A DNA stretch of 64,000 nt from SIG587 sp045544035 (GCA_045544035.1 JAZPYE010000018.1:54087-118086), one strand, 5' to 3'; shown: positions 6,150 through 14,356, counted from the stretch's first letter. Program-made: numbers and translations. Notes: generated by a model from the sequence alone, not told the origin.

Positions 6150-6527
6150 TTAACCATCAATTTCATTATTTATGTTTGTATTGTTGTTTTCATCATCAGT
6201 TACAAAAATAGGACTTTCTTTATAGTTTGAACAATATTTTTTGAACCATTTTAGAACATAATTGTATGGACTTTTTTGAACTTTTGAAAGTTCCTTTATT
6301 CTCTTAAATTCTTCTAAAAGTTCGCTTTTTTCCAACTTGATATATAACTGCATTTTTTCATAAGTCAACTTGTCATTTGCTTTCTTTTTGTCAATTACCA
6401 TTTTTGCATTTGGAAATACCTCTAAAAATTCTCTCCATGCTTTAAATTCAGGCGAACCAAAAACTCTTGTTTTTTCTGCAAATTCCTTTGATACTAAACC
6501 ATTGTTGTTTTTTGTAATTTTAATCAT
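6150..6527 (-). CDS. Small element protein, first of a paralogous pair
   Basis: The 125-residue protein starts at ATG 6527 after a weak ribosome site (GAGGTAAAAAATT). It contains EFKAWREFLEVFPNAKMV, KLTYEKMQLYI and KSPYNYVLKWFKKY, matching the next gene in the same order and spacing, and ends in an asparagine-rich acidic tail (DDENNNTNINNEIDG) that the paralogue lacks. It is the first gene of a leftward operon of three. The conserved aromatic segment (SPYxxVxxWF) suggests a protein-protein or nucleic-acid contact surface; that is inference. Confidence 0.6.
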   Translation of the reverse strand: MIKITKNNNGLVSKEFAEKTRVFGSPEFKAWREFLEVFPNAKMVIDKKKANDKLTYEKMQLYIKLEKSELLEEFKRIKELSKVQKSPYNYVLKWFKKYCSNYKESPIFVTDDENNNTNINNEIDG

Positions 6528-6606
6528 AATTTTTTACCTCATTTTCAAAATATTTTTAATTAACTTTGTAGGTTGTTGGTTAGCGCTTCCTTTACCTTAC
6601 ATACTT

Positions 6607-6650
6607 ATTATATCATATAGGGTCGAAAGTTCGCGCACAAAACTGTGCGA
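6607..6650 (-). promoter_or_regulatory. Probable promoter and dyad of the three-gene leftward operon
   Basis: Read leftward, TATAAT lies at 6612-6607, about 80 bases before the first start codon. No good -35 is visible at the right distance. A perfect dyad CGCACA-AAAC-TGTGCG (6634-6649) sits where a -35 would be, suggesting regulator-dependent transcription. Confidence 0.4.
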
Positions 6651-6671
6651 GGACTAAAAATTGCAAAAAAT

Positions 6672-6699
6672 AAAAGCAACTTTTTTTCAAGTTGCTTTT
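6672..6699 (-). terminator. Terminator of the integrase gene
   Basis: AAAAGCAACTT (6672-6682) pairs with AAGTTGCTTTT (6689-6699); read leftward it is followed by ATTTTTTGC. It lies 90 bases after the integrase stop codon. Confidence 0.7.
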
Positions 6700-6751
6700 G
6701 GTATGGAAGCGGTTTCAATTTATTTTAATTTATACTGATTTATACTAATTT

Positions 6752-6770
6752 AAAACAGATACTTTTTACC
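6752..6770 (-). repeat. Right copy of the 19-base inverted repeat
   Basis: AAAACAGATACTTTTTACC is, on the opposite strand, an 18 of 19 match to 3457-3475. It lies 18 bases beyond the 3' end of the integrase gene, where integrase arm sites or recombination junctions are commonly found. Confidence 0.5.
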
Positions 6771-6788
6771 TATGCCGCAGTATTCTAT

Positions 6789-7721
6789 TTAACGCATTTT
6801 TATAGTGTATTTGCCGCTAAACTTATCAAGTAGATTTATTTCATTAACCTGCTTTGCAACATCGCTTACAAGCAAATTGATGTAATTCTGCGTTATTTCA
6901 AGGCTACTATGCCCAAGCAAGCGCGAAAGAGAAACAACATTGCCGCCGCTTAAAATCCAATGCTTTGCAAATGTGTGTCTGTATCTGTGTATGCCTGTTG
7001 TTTCAACACCGCGCCGCTTGTTGTATTCATAAAGCATGTGATAAGAAGTGCTTTTTACAAGTTGTTGTCCGAAAACATTACAAAACAAAAAATCCTCTTT
7101 ACTTTGGTATTGTCGATATTTCAAGTATTCACTTAATATATTTATCATTGTTAGGTTGAGCGGCACAATTAGCGGCTTTCTGTTCTTTGTTACATTAACA
7201 TATACCACATGATTATCAAAATCAATGTCTTTTACTTTAATAAACATTAAACTGCGTTGTCTTACACCTGTGCAGAATAAAAAGTTTGTCATTACCCAAC
7301 ATTGATATTCTGTAAATGAGCACTTTTTTACATTTGGCTTTGCCAACAAAGTTTTTAGTTCATCATCTGTGTATGTTTCCACATGGTTTTTATCGACCTT
7401 TATCGCCTGCATTTTAAAAGGGGATATATAACCCTCATTCATAAGAAAATGCATTGTAGTAATAAAATCACGCAAATATGAGTTAATACTAACATCATTG
7501 TTTAATGTCTTGCGCAAATGTAACACATAACTGTTATATGACTTTTCTGTTATTTGTTCTATTGGTGTTTCAGGCTCAAAGAATTTATAAAACTGTGTAT
7601 AACTTTGCTTGTAGTGGTTGATTGTGCCTTGTCTTAAATTGCGTTGTCGGCAATTATCAAGATATTTGTTGCACCCTTGCTCAAAAGTAATCGAATTTGT
7701 TTGCATTTGTAGTCTTCTCAT
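6789..7721 (-). CDS. Tyrosine recombinase / phage-type integrase
   Basis: The product is about 310 residues from ATG 7721, which has GAGG nine bases upstream; twelve further in-frame codons back to 7757 would lie in an inverted repeat and are not included. It has a SAM-like core-binding domain (about residues 10-100) and a catalytic domain with the expected order. An arginine lies in CTGVRQRSL (near 154), a lysine in VTKNRKP, HRYRH (near 245-249), LLGHSS (near 271), and the nucleophilic tyrosine in EITQNYINL (near 280). It would integrate and excise the element. It is the last accessory gene before core chromosome, which sets the right boundary of the element near 7.79-7.85 kb. The left end is outside the window. 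Confidence 0.95.
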   Translation of the reverse strand: MRRLQMQTNSITFEQGCNKYLDNCRQRNLRQGTINHYKQSYTQFYKFFEPETPIEQITEKSYNSYVLHLRKTLNNDVSINSYLRDFITTMHFLMNEGYISPFKMQAIKVDKNHVETYTDDELKTLLAKPNVKKCSFTEYQCWVMTNFLFCTGVRQRSLMFIKVKDIDFDNHVVYVNVTKNRKPLIVPLNLTMINILSEYLKYRQYQSKEDFLFCNVFGQQLVKSTSYHMLYEYNKRRGVETTGIHRYRHTFAKHWILSGGNVVSLSRLLGHSSLEITQNYINLLVSDVAKQVNEINLLDKFSGKYTIKMR

Positions 7722-7744
7722 TTTCCAAAACCTCACATAAAAAA

Positions 7745-7786
7745 TTGGACACATCACAGGGTAAAACCCTAAAATGATGTGTCCAA
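7745..7786. repeat. Nested inverted repeat upstream of the integrase
   Basis: TTGGACACATCA (7745-7756) is perfectly inverted at 7775-7786, and inside it AGGGT (7758-7762) pairs with ACCCT (7766-7770) around AAA. It lies between the integrase start and the core gene at 7851. Position fits an integrase operator, an attachment-site arm, or a terminator; no long T-run is present. Confidence 0.6.
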
Positions 7787-7850
7787 CTGTTATTTGTTCG
7801 ATTTTTTCGAATGGGTTAATTTATGAGGTTATGAAAAACCGCATAAATCC

Positions 7851-8852
7851 TTATTTGTTAAGCGCTTCGTTAACAGCAACTGCACAAGCAACGGTCATAC
7901 CAACCATTGGGTTGTTACCTGCGCCGATAAGTCCCATCATTTCAACGTGGGCGGGAACGGAGGAGGAGCCTGCAAACTGAGCATCAGAGTGCATACGGCC
8001 CATTGTGTCGGTCATACCGTAGGAAGCAGGGCCTGCTGCCATGTTATCGGGGTGGAGGGTTCTACCTGTACCGCCGCCTGAAGCAACCGAGAAGTACTTT
8101 TTACCCTGCTCGATGCATTCTTTTTTGTAGGTACCTGCAACGGGGTGCTGGAAGCGGGTAGGGTTGGTGGAGTTACCTGTGATAGAAACATCAACGCCCT
8201 CAAGGTGCATAATTGCAACGCCTTCGCGAACATCATCGGCGCCGTAGCAGCGAACCTTTGCGCGTTCACCATTGGAATAAGCGATTTCTTCTACGATGGA
8301 AACTTTACCGGTGTAGTAGTCAAACTTAGTCTGAACATAGGTAAAGCCGTTAATACGGGAGATGATTTTAGCGGCATCCTTGCCAAGACCGTTAAGGATA
8401 ACGCGAAGGGGCTCTTTTCTAGCCTTGTTAGCGCTCTTTGCAAGACCGATTGCGCCTTCAGCAGCGGCGAAGGATTCGTGACCTGCTAAGAATGCGAAGC
8501 ATTTGGTTTCATCTCTGAGAAGCATTGCGCCGAGATTACCGTGGCCGATACCTACCTTGCGGTCATCAGCAACAGAGCCGGGAATGCAGAAGGACTGAAG
8601 ACCGAGACCGATTTTTTCAGCAGCCTCAGCAGCGCTCTTAACCTCATCCTTAATAGCAATTGCGCAACCTACAATGTAGGCCCAGCAAGCGTTCTCAAAG
8701 CAGATAGGCTGAGTGTCTTTAACGATTTTATAAGCATCAACACCTGCATCATCGCAGATTTTCTTTGCTTCCTCAATGGAGGAAATGCCGTGCTTTTTAA
8801 GTTCTGCATTGATTTGGTCAATGCGTCTTTCATAACTTTCAAATAATGCCAT
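7851..8852 (-). CDS. GGGtGRT family protein
   Basis: The 333-residue protein carries the diagnostic ASGGGTGRTLHPDN segment near residue 265, which gives the family its name. It is soluble, rich in glycine and alanine, and begins MALFESYERRIDQINAELKK. The family is found in anaerobic Clostridia and relatives, nearly always next to the NifU-like protein encoded here just upstream (18-base gap), and has no assigned biochemical function. Conserved glycine-rich loops suggest nucleotide or cofactor binding, but no classical P-loop is present. It ends 50 bases from the presumed edge of the mobile element and is intact. The name is secure; the function is not. Confidence 0.9.
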   Translation of the reverse strand: MALFESYERRIDQINAELKKHGISSIEEAKKICDDAGVDAYKIVKDTQPICFENACWAYIVGCAIAIKDEVKSAAEAAEKIGLGLQSFCIPGSVADDRKVGIGHGNLGAMLLRDETKCFAFLAGHESFAAAEGAIGLAKSANKARKEPLRVILNGLGKDAAKIISRINGFTYVQTKFDYYTGKVSIVEEIAYSNGERAKVRCYGADDVREGVAIMHLEGVDVSITGNSTNPTRFQHPVAGTYKKECIEQGKKYFSVASGGGTGRTLHPDNMAAGPASYGMTDTMGRMHSDAQFAGSSSVPAHVEMMGLIGAGNNPMVGMTVACAVAVNEALNK

Positions 8853-8870
8853 TTTAGTTTCCTCCTTAAA

Positions 8871-9563
8871 TTATTCTTCTCTGGGGTCGATAAGCTTTGC
8901 AGCATCATCAACGCGACCGTACTGTCCGCTAGCCTTGGCGAGTGCCTCGTTAGCATCCATACCCTTTTTAATCATATCCATCATTCGGCCTAAATGTACG
9001 AACTTGTAACCGGTAATCTGGTCGTTCTTATCAACAGCGATTTTGGTTATGTAACCTTCAGCAAGTTCAAGGTAACGGGGGCCCTTTGCCTTGGTGGCAT
9101 AGGTTGTACCAACCTGAGAGCGAAGGCCCTTACCGAGGTCCTCCATACCTGCGCCGATGGGCAGACCATCTTCAGAAAATGCAGTCTGAGTACGGCCGTA
9201 AACGATTTGGAGGAAAAGCTCTCTCATTGCGGTGTTGATAGCATCGCAAACGAGGTCGGTGTTAAGGGCTTCAAGAATGGTCTTGCCAACAAGAATTTCA
9301 GAAGCCATTGCGGCCGAGTGGGTCATACCCGAGCAGCCAAGGGTTTCAACCAAGGCTTCCTCGATAACGCCATCCTTAACATTAAGTGTAAGCTTACAAG
9401 CGCCCTGCTGAGGTGCACACCAGCCCACACCGTGGGTTAAACCTGAAATGTCTTTAACTTCTTTAACCTGGGTCCATTTGCCCTCCTGAGGAATAGGAGC
9501 GGGACCATGGTATGTACCCTTAGCGAGGGGGCACATTTTTTCTACTTCGTGAGAATAGTTCAT
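8871..9563 (-). CDS. NifU-like iron-sulfur cluster scaffold-type protein
   Basis: The product is 230 residues from ATG 9563, which follows AAAGGAG; an in-frame ATG six codons upstream overlaps the ribosome site and is rejected. Two segments resemble the NifU/IscU N-terminal fold: a cysteine pair in HGVGWCAPQQGACKLTL (about residues 50-65) and VETLGCSGMTHSAAMASEIL (about 78-97), followed by GKTILEAL as in scaffold proteins. The spacing of cysteines is not that of a standard IscU, and the C-terminal hundred residues are extra. The likely role is binding or transfer of an Fe-S cluster together with the GGGtGRT protein, to which it is coupled in one leftward operon. That partnership is known from gene neighbourhood; the reaction is not known. 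Confidence 0.8.
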   Translation of the reverse strand: MNYSHEVEKMCPLAKGTYHGPAPIPQEGKWTQVKEVKDISGLTHGVGWCAPQQGACKLTLNVKDGVIEEALVETLGCSGMTHSAAMASEILVGKTILEALNTDLVCDAINTAMRELFLQIVYGRTQTAFSEDGLPIGAGMEDLGKGLRSQVGTTYATKAKGPRYLELAEGYITKIAVDKNDQITGYKFVHLGRMMDMIKKGMDANEALAKASGQYGRVDDAAKLIDPREE

Positions 9564-9614
9564 TTTTCTTTCTCCTTTCAAAAATCAGCGGAATTGCAAA
9601 ATTCACCAACTAGT

Positions 9615-9643
9615 ATTATACAAAAAAATCGCAAAAAACACAA
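9615..9643 (-). promoter_or_regulatory. Promoter of the NifU-like/GGGtGRT operon
   Basis: On the minus strand TTGTGT (9643-9638) and TATAAT (9620-9615) are 17 bases apart, about 52 bases before the start codon. No riboswitch-like structure is visible in the leader. Confidence 0.65.
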
Positions 9644-9755
9644 TAGGTAAAAGGGCAAAAAGATAAAATTTTAACAATTTTATAATTTAGAGGTTGTTTT
9701 AAGGGATATTTTCATATAAAATAATATATAATAAATTTAATCCGAGGTGTTTTTT

Positions 9756-10253
9756 ATGGCATTCAGAGAAATAACCGCAGAAAATTGGAACGATAATATT
9801 TTTGAGGCTGTGTCAAAGGAATATATGCTCATAACTGCAGGGGATGAAAAATCCCACAATATGATGACCGCCTCCTGGGGCTTTTTCGGCGAAATGTGGG
9901 GTCACCACACAGCTATGGTGGTTGTTCGCCCACAGCGTTACACAATGGATTTTATTGATAAAAATGACTATTTCACCCTTTCCTTTTACGGCGAGGAGCT
10001 AAAGGACATTCATAAAATTTGCGGCAGTAAATCGGGCCGCGATATAGATAAAACCGAGGCCTGCGGCCTCACTCCTATTTATGATGAAAAGGGTGTTTAT
10101 TTTAAAGAGGCAAGGCTGGTTATCTTTTGCAAAAAGGAATATGTTCAGGCAATGAATGAGGAATCCTTTGTTGACACAGACAATTTAAGGTGGTACAAGG
10201 GTGACTATCATAACATGATTTTCGGAAAAATTGAAAAGATTTTGACAAAATGA
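9756..10253 (+). CDS. Flavin reductase-like, FMN-binding protein
   Basis: The 165-residue protein starts at ATG 9756, six bases after GAGGTG; an upstream GTG at 9747 is part of the ribosome site. It has the split-barrel fold of the flavin reductase domain: ITAGDEKSHNMMTASWGFFG (about 27-46) corresponds to the FMN-contacting loop with the conserved T/S-x-SW, and VVRPQRYTMDFIDKNDYFTL to the next strands. Relatives bind FMN and reduce flavins or act as small anaerobic oxidoreductases; the substrate cannot be told. It is a single-gene unit divergent from the NifU-like operon. Confidence 0.8.
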   Translation: MAFREITAENWNDNIFEAVSKEYMLITAGDEKSHNMMTASWGFFGEMWGHHTAMVVVRPQRYTMDFIDKNDYFTLSFYGEELKDIHKICGSKSGRDIDKTEACGLTPIYDEKGVYFKEARLVIFCKKEYVQAMNEESFVDTDNLRWYKGDYHNMIFGKIEKILTK

Positions 10254-10292
10254 ACAAACTTTTAAATTTTGTTTAAAAATTAACGAATTCGG

Positions 10293-10321
10293 TTGATTTT
10301 TGACAAAAAATAAAGTATAAT
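10293..10321 (+). promoter_or_regulatory. Promoter of pckG
   Basis: TTGATT (10293-10298) and TATAAT (10316-10321) are separated by 17 bases, 62 bases before the start codon. A consensus TTGACA at 10300-10305 is too close to this -10 to pair with it. Confidence 0.65.
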
Positions 10322-10383
10322 GTAAACGGCAAAATTTGGAACAAATTTCAGTTCCTTTTACAAATATTTAAGGAGAAAAGAAA

Positions 10384-12162
10384 ATGACAAAGAACGAAAC
10401 CGTAATCAAGTGGCTCGGCGAAATGGAAGAGCTCCTTACTCCCGACAAGGTTGTTTGGATTGACGGCAGCGAAGAGCAAACCGAAGAGCTCAGAAAATTA
10501 GCAGTTGAGCTCGGCGAGCTTACAAAGCTTAACGAGGAAAAGCTTCCCGGCTGCTATCTTCACAGAACAAAGCCTAACGATGTTGCCCGTGTTGAGGACA
10601 GAACCTTTATCTGCACCGAGACTAAGGAAGAAGCAGGCCCCACAAACAACTGGGAAGACCCTGCAAAAATGTATAAAAAGCTTTATGACATCGCTCGTGG
10701 CAGCTACAAGGGCAGAACAATGTATGTTATCCCTTATTCCATGGGCCCCATCGGCTCTCCTCTTGCTAAAATCGGTATTGAGGTAACCGACTCGGTTTAC
10801 GTTGTTCTTAATATGCTTATTATGACCCGCGTTAGCGATAAGGTTATGGAAGTGCTGGGAGATAGCAACGACTGGGTAAGAGGACTTCACTCCCGTTGTG
10901 ATATTGACCCCGAAAACCGTTATATCTGCCACTTCCCCCAGGATAACACCATTATTTCCGTAAACTCGGGTTACGGCGGAAACGTTCTTCTCGGCAAAAA
11001 GTGCTTCGCTCTTCGTATCGCTTCCTACCAGGGCTGGAAAGAGGGCTGGATGGCTGAGCATATGCTCATTCTTGGTCTCCAGAATCCTAAGGGCGAGGTT
11101 AAATACATCGCCGCCGCTTTCCCCTCTGCCTGTGGTAAGACAAACCTGGCAATGCTTATTCCCCCCAAATATCTCCGCGACAAGGGTTACAAAATTTGGA
11201 CCGTTGGCGATGACATTTCCTGGATGAGAATCGGCCCCGATGGCTATCTCTATGCCATCAACCCCGAAAATGGCTTCTTTGGCGTTGCCCCCGGCACCAA
11301 CGAGCATTCTAACTTCAATGCTCTTGAGTCCACCAAGAAAAACACCATTTTCACAAACGTTGCTCTTGACTTAAATGACAACACCGTTTGGTGGGAAGGC
11401 TTAAATAAGAACCTGCCTGAAAACGCACTTGACTGGAAGGGCAATCCTTGGGACCCTGCAAAGTTCAACAAGGCTGATAAATCCACCTGCGCTGCTCACC
11501 CCAACTCACGTTTTACAGCTCCTGCTGAAAACTGCCCCTGCATTTCCGATGAATTCAACAAGGGCCAGGGCGTTAGAATTTCTGCTATCGTGTTCGGCGG
11601 CCGCCGTGCAAAGTGCGCACCCCTTGTATACCAGTCAAAATCTTGGGAGAACGGTGTGTTCGTAGGCTCTGCAATGGCTTCTGAAACAACAGCAGCAGCT
11701 GCCGGTGCAGTTGGCGTTGTTCGCCGTGACCCCATGGCAATGCTTCCCTTCTGCGGCTATCATATGGGCGACTATTTCCGCCACTGGCTGGATATGGGCA
11801 AGAAACTGGGCGACAAGGCTCCCAAAATCTTTAATGTTAACTGGTTCCGCACCGATGATGAGGGCAACTTCGTATGGCCCGGCTTTGGCGATAATATGAG
11901 AGTTCTTAACTGGATTATCGACCGCTGCGAGGGCAAGGCTGATGCTACCGAAACCGCTATTGGCTATGTTCCGAAGCCTGAGGATATTGACCTTACCGAC
12001 CTTGATATGGATATGGAAACCTTAAAGGATATCCTTACCGTTGACAAGGAAATCTGGACCAAAGAGGCCGAGGAAATCGAGGAACATTACAAGAAGTTTG
12101 GCGACAAACTCCCCGAAGAACTTCGCGCTCAGCTTGAGAATTTAAAGGCTAATCTTAAATAA
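10384..12162 (+). CDS. pckG: Phosphoenolpyruvate carboxykinase, GTP type
   Basis: The 592-residue protein is of normal length for the GTP-dependent family. It contains the phosphate-binding loop with the reactive cysteine, AAFPSACGKTN (about 242-252), the metal-site segment VGDDISWMRIG, and the R-loop-like region RPVYPYK-type replaced by YVIPYSMGPIGSP near 119-131. It interconverts oxaloacetate and PEP with GTP/GDP. In fermenting gut bacteria it often runs toward oxaloacetate, feeding succinate or aspartate. ATG 10384 follows AAGGAGAAAAGAAA. It is a single-gene unit with its own promoter and a GC-rich hairpin downstream. High codon bias toward GC-rich third positions fits strong expression. 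Confidence 0.96.
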   Translation: MTKNETVIKWLGEMEELLTPDKVVWIDGSEEQTEELRKLAVELGELTKLNEEKLPGCYLHRTKPNDVARVEDRTFICTETKEEAGPTNNWEDPAKMYKKLYDIARGSYKGRTMYVIPYSMGPIGSPLAKIGIEVTDSVYVVLNMLIMTRVSDKVMEVLGDSNDWVRGLHSRCDIDPENRYICHFPQDNTIISVNSGYGGNVLLGKKCFALRIASYQGWKEGWMAEHMLILGLQNPKGEVKYIAAAFPSACGKTNLAMLIPPKYLRDKGYKIWTVGDDISWMRIGPDGYLYAINPENGFFGVAPGTNEHSNFNALESTKKNTIFTNVALDLNDNTVWWEGLNKNLPENALDWKGNPWDPAKFNKADKSTCAAHPNSRFTAPAENCPCISDEFNKGQGVRISAIVFGGRRAKCAPLVYQSKSWENGVFVGSAMASETTAAAAGAVGVVRRDPMAMLPFCGYHMGDYFRHWLDMGKKLGDKAPKIFNVNWFRTDDEGNFVWPGFGDNMRVLNWIIDRCEGKADATETAIGYVPKPEDIDLTDLDMDMETLKDILTVDKEIWTKEAEEIEEHYKKFGDKLPEELRAQLENLKANLK

Positions 12163-12169
12163 TATTAAC

Positions 12170-12191
12170 GCGCCGCTTTATTTAGCGGCGC
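12170..12191 (+). terminator. Hairpin after pckG
   Basis: GCGCCGCT (12170-12177) pairs with AGCGGCGC (12184-12191) around TTATTT. The following TTAATTTG is a weak T-run, so termination may be partial. Confidence 0.6.
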
Positions 12192-12228
12192 TTAATTTGC
12201 CTTATTAGTAAAATTAAAAATAAAAAAC

Positions 12229-12257
12229 TTGACAATTATATCCACTTTAGATATAAT
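12229..12257 (+). promoter_or_regulatory. Consensus promoter of yceD-rpmF
   Basis: TTGACA (12229-12234) and TATAAT (12252-12257) match the consensus perfectly with a 17-base spacer, 29 bases before the first start codon. Strong constitutive transcription is expected, fitting a ribosomal protein operon. Confidence 0.85.
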
Positions 12258-12286
12258 GAACTTTGTAACGAAAGAGGAAAAGGCTT

Positions 12287-12736
12287 ATGATTCTTGATTT
12301 AAAAAAACTTTTTGTAACCGAGAATATGAGTTTGCCGATTTCGTATTCACTTGATTTAAGCGATGTTGAGTTCGCGGGTGAATTTCCGCTCAAACAACCC
12401 GTGGACATCGAGGGTCAGGTTAAAAACAAGGCAGGCCTTGTAACGCTAAGTGTAAATGTTTCCTACAGCTACACAGCCCCTTGTGACCGTTGCACTAAAG
12501 AGTGTACGGCAGAGAACTCATTTTCCTATGTACGAAATCTCGCAACGCATATTGAAAATGAGGATTCCGACAGCATTTTAACCGTTCCCGATTACAAGCT
12601 TAATCTTGATGAGATTTTCCGCGATGAGGTTATCCTTGATGTTCCTATGAAGCATTTATGTAAAGAGGACTGCAAGGGAATCTGTTTTGGCTGCGGACAA
12701 AACCTGAACGATGGCGAGTGCCGTTGTTCCGTATAA
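12287..12736 (+). CDS. yceD: YceD / DUF177 family protein
   Basis: The 149-residue protein starts at ATG 12287 behind AAAGAGG. It has the DUF177 pattern: an N-terminal beta-rich half, a CxxC in YTAPCDRCTKEC (about 65-72), the acidic NLDEIFRDEVILDVPMKHLC segment, and a C-terminal cysteine cluster CKGICFGCGQNLNDGEC that probably binds zinc. In bacteria and plastids this family is tied to 23S rRNA accumulation and precedes rpmF, as here. The coupling with the zinc-ribbon ribosomal protein L32 supports a ribosome-assembly role. Confidence 0.9.
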   Translation: MILDLKKLFVTENMSLPISYSLDLSDVEFAGEFPLKQPVDIEGQVKNKAGLVTLSVNVSYSYTAPCDRCTKECTAENSFSYVRNLATHIENEDSDSILTVPDYKLNLDEIFRDEVILDVPMKHLCKEDCKGICFGCGQNLNDGECRCSV

Positions 12737-12786
12737 TTTTTTAAAAAACAACATAATAAATGTAATCTAACAAGGAGGTGCTGAAA

Positions 12787-12969
12787 ATGGCAGTACCGAA
12801 GAGAAAAACTTCAAAAGCAAGAAGAGACAAAAGACGTTCTAACGTTTGGAAGCTTACTGCTCCCACTTTAGTTAAGTGTTCAAACTGCGGCAAGTATAAG
12901 AGACCGCACCGTCTTTGCGCTGCCTGCGGCCATTATGACGGTCGTGAGGTTGTTAAGACCGAGGCTTAA
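12787..12969 (+). CDS. rpmF: 50S ribosomal protein L32 (bL32)
   Basis: The 60-residue basic protein starts at ATG 12787 behind a strong AAGGAGGTG; an upstream in-frame ATG at 12778 overlaps the ribosome site. It begins MAVPKRKTSKARRDKRRS and carries the zinc ribbon CSNCGKYKRPHRLCAACG, so this is the zinc-binding form with four cysteines. bL32 lies on the 50S subunit near the peptide exit region. It is the second gene of the yceD operon and is followed directly by a terminator. Confidence 0.97.
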   Translation: MAVPKRKTSKARRDKRRSNVWKLTAPTLVKCSNCGKYKRPHRLCAACGHYDGREVVKTEA

Positions 12970-12989
12970 ATTTATTAAAGCACAAGAGG

Positions 12990-13028
12990 TAGAGAGGGGC
13001 GCCGCGGGCGAACTTCTCTATTTTTTTT
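12990..13028 (+). terminator. Terminator after rpmF
   Basis: TAGAGA (12990-12995) pairs with TCTCTA (13015-13020), followed by eight Ts. The loop is unusually GC-rich (GGGGCGCCGCGGGCG) and can form its own small stem. Confidence 0.75.
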
Positions 13029-13048
13029 GAAAAAGGGGGGAACGGAAA

Positions 13049-14356
13049 ATGTCGGTTATCATTAAAGAGGTTAAAAAAGGCTCGGCGGCATATCGCTCGG
13101 GAATCAAAGCAGGGGATACCCTCGTTTCCTTAAACGGCGAGGAAATTGTTGATGTTCTTGACTATCGTTTTTATCAAAATGATACGAAGGTTAAAATTGA
13201 ATTTTTAAACACCAAGGGCAAACTTAAGGCAAAAACCGTAAAGAAAAATGCGGATGACGAGCTTGGTCTTTGCTTTGAAACCTATCTTATGGATAAACAG
13301 CATTCCTGCAAGAATAAATGCATTTTCTGTTTCATCGACCAATTACCAAAGGGAATGAGGGACAGCCTTTATTTTAAAGATGATGACTCCCGCCTTTCAT
13401 TCCTTTTCGGAAACTATATAACCTTAACCAATTTAACCGAACACGAGATTTCCCGAATAATTAAAATGCACATTTCCCCCGTTAACATTTCCGTGCACAC
13501 AACAAACCCCGAGCTAAGAGTTCAAATGATGAAGAATAAACACGCAGGGGAGGTCCTCAGTGTTATTGAACGCTTAAACGATGCCGGAATTCAAATAAAC
13601 TGCCAGTTGGTGCTGTGCCCCGATTATAACGATGGTGAGGAGCTCAAAAAAACCCTTGCCGATTTAACGGCAAAGGAAAACATCGGTTGTATTGCGGCGG
13701 TGCCTGTGGGGCTTACAAAGCACCGTGAGGGTCTGCCCGAATTAAAGCCCTTTGATAAGGAAAGGGCGCTAAAAACCGTTGAGATTTTGGAGCGTTTTGG
13801 CGAGGAAACAAAAAAAGCTACAGGGCAAAGGAAGGTTTTTGCCTCAGATGAATTTTATATTCTTGCCGAAAAGCCCATTCCCGAGGCCGAATTTTATGAG
13901 GATTTTCTTCAGCTTGAAAACGGAGTTGGTCTTTGGGCACTTTTAAAGAGTGAAGCAAACCTTGCCATAAACGATTTAGAGGAAAACTGTGAAAACAGAA
14001 CGGTGTCCGTTGCAACGGGTGTTTCAGCATATCCACTGATAACCGAAATTGTTGACAAAACAAAGGTAAAATGCCATAATTTAACTGTGAATGTGTATCC
14101 TATTAAAAACGAGTTTTTCGGCGAGCAAATAACCGTTAGCGGCCTTATAACAGGCGGGGATATTTTAAATCAGCTTGAAGGTAAGCCCCTTGGCGATGAA
14201 CTGCTTATCCCATCCAGTATGCTCCGCTTTGAGAACGATTTGTTCCTTGATGATATGCATATTGATACACTGGGCGTTAAGCTGGGCGTTAAGGTAACGG
14301 CTGTTAATAACGATGGCTATGAGCTTATTAATAAAATTTTAGGAAAGGTGCAGTAA
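13049..14356 (+). CDS. DUF512 family protein with PDZ and radical-SAM-like domains
   Basis: The 435-residue protein has an N-terminal PDZ-like unit (about 1-70, KGSAAYRSGIKAGDTLVSLN), then a cysteine motif CKNKCIFCFIDQLPKG (about 87-102) resembling a radical-SAM CxxxCxxC cluster site. A long DUF512 region follows, with SDEFYILA and the C-terminal LITGGDILNQL and LRFENDLFLDD segments. These proteins are conserved in Clostridia and cyanobacteria and usually adjoin der, as here (one base gap). They are assumed to be Fe-S enzymes of unknown reaction. It opens a four-gene operon with der, plsY and gpsA. Confidence 0.88.
   Translation: MSVIIKEVKKGSAAYRSGIKAGDTLVSLNGEEIVDVLDYRFYQNDTKVKIEFLNTKGKLKAKTVKKNADDELGLCFETYLMDKQHSCKNKCIFCFIDQLPKGMRDSLYFKDDDSRLSFLFGNYITLTNLTEHEISRIIKMHISPVNISVHTTNPELRVQMMKNKHAGEVLSVIERLNDAGIQINCQLVLCPDYNDGEELKKTLADLTAKENIGCIAAVPVGLTKHREGLPELKPFDKERALKTVEILERFGEETKKATGQRKVFASDEFYILAEKPIPEAEFYEDFLQLENGVGLWALLKSEANLAINDLEENCENRTVSVATGVSAYPLITEIVDKTKVKCHNLTVNVYPIKNEFFGEQITVSGLITGGDILNQLEGKPLGDELLIPSSMLRFENDLFLDDMHIDTLGVKLGVKVTAVNNDGYELINKILGKVQ

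Noticed and set aside
10498..11307. Long open frame antisense to pckG
   Set aside because: It mirrors the codon pattern of pckG and lacks start signals; a shadow frame.
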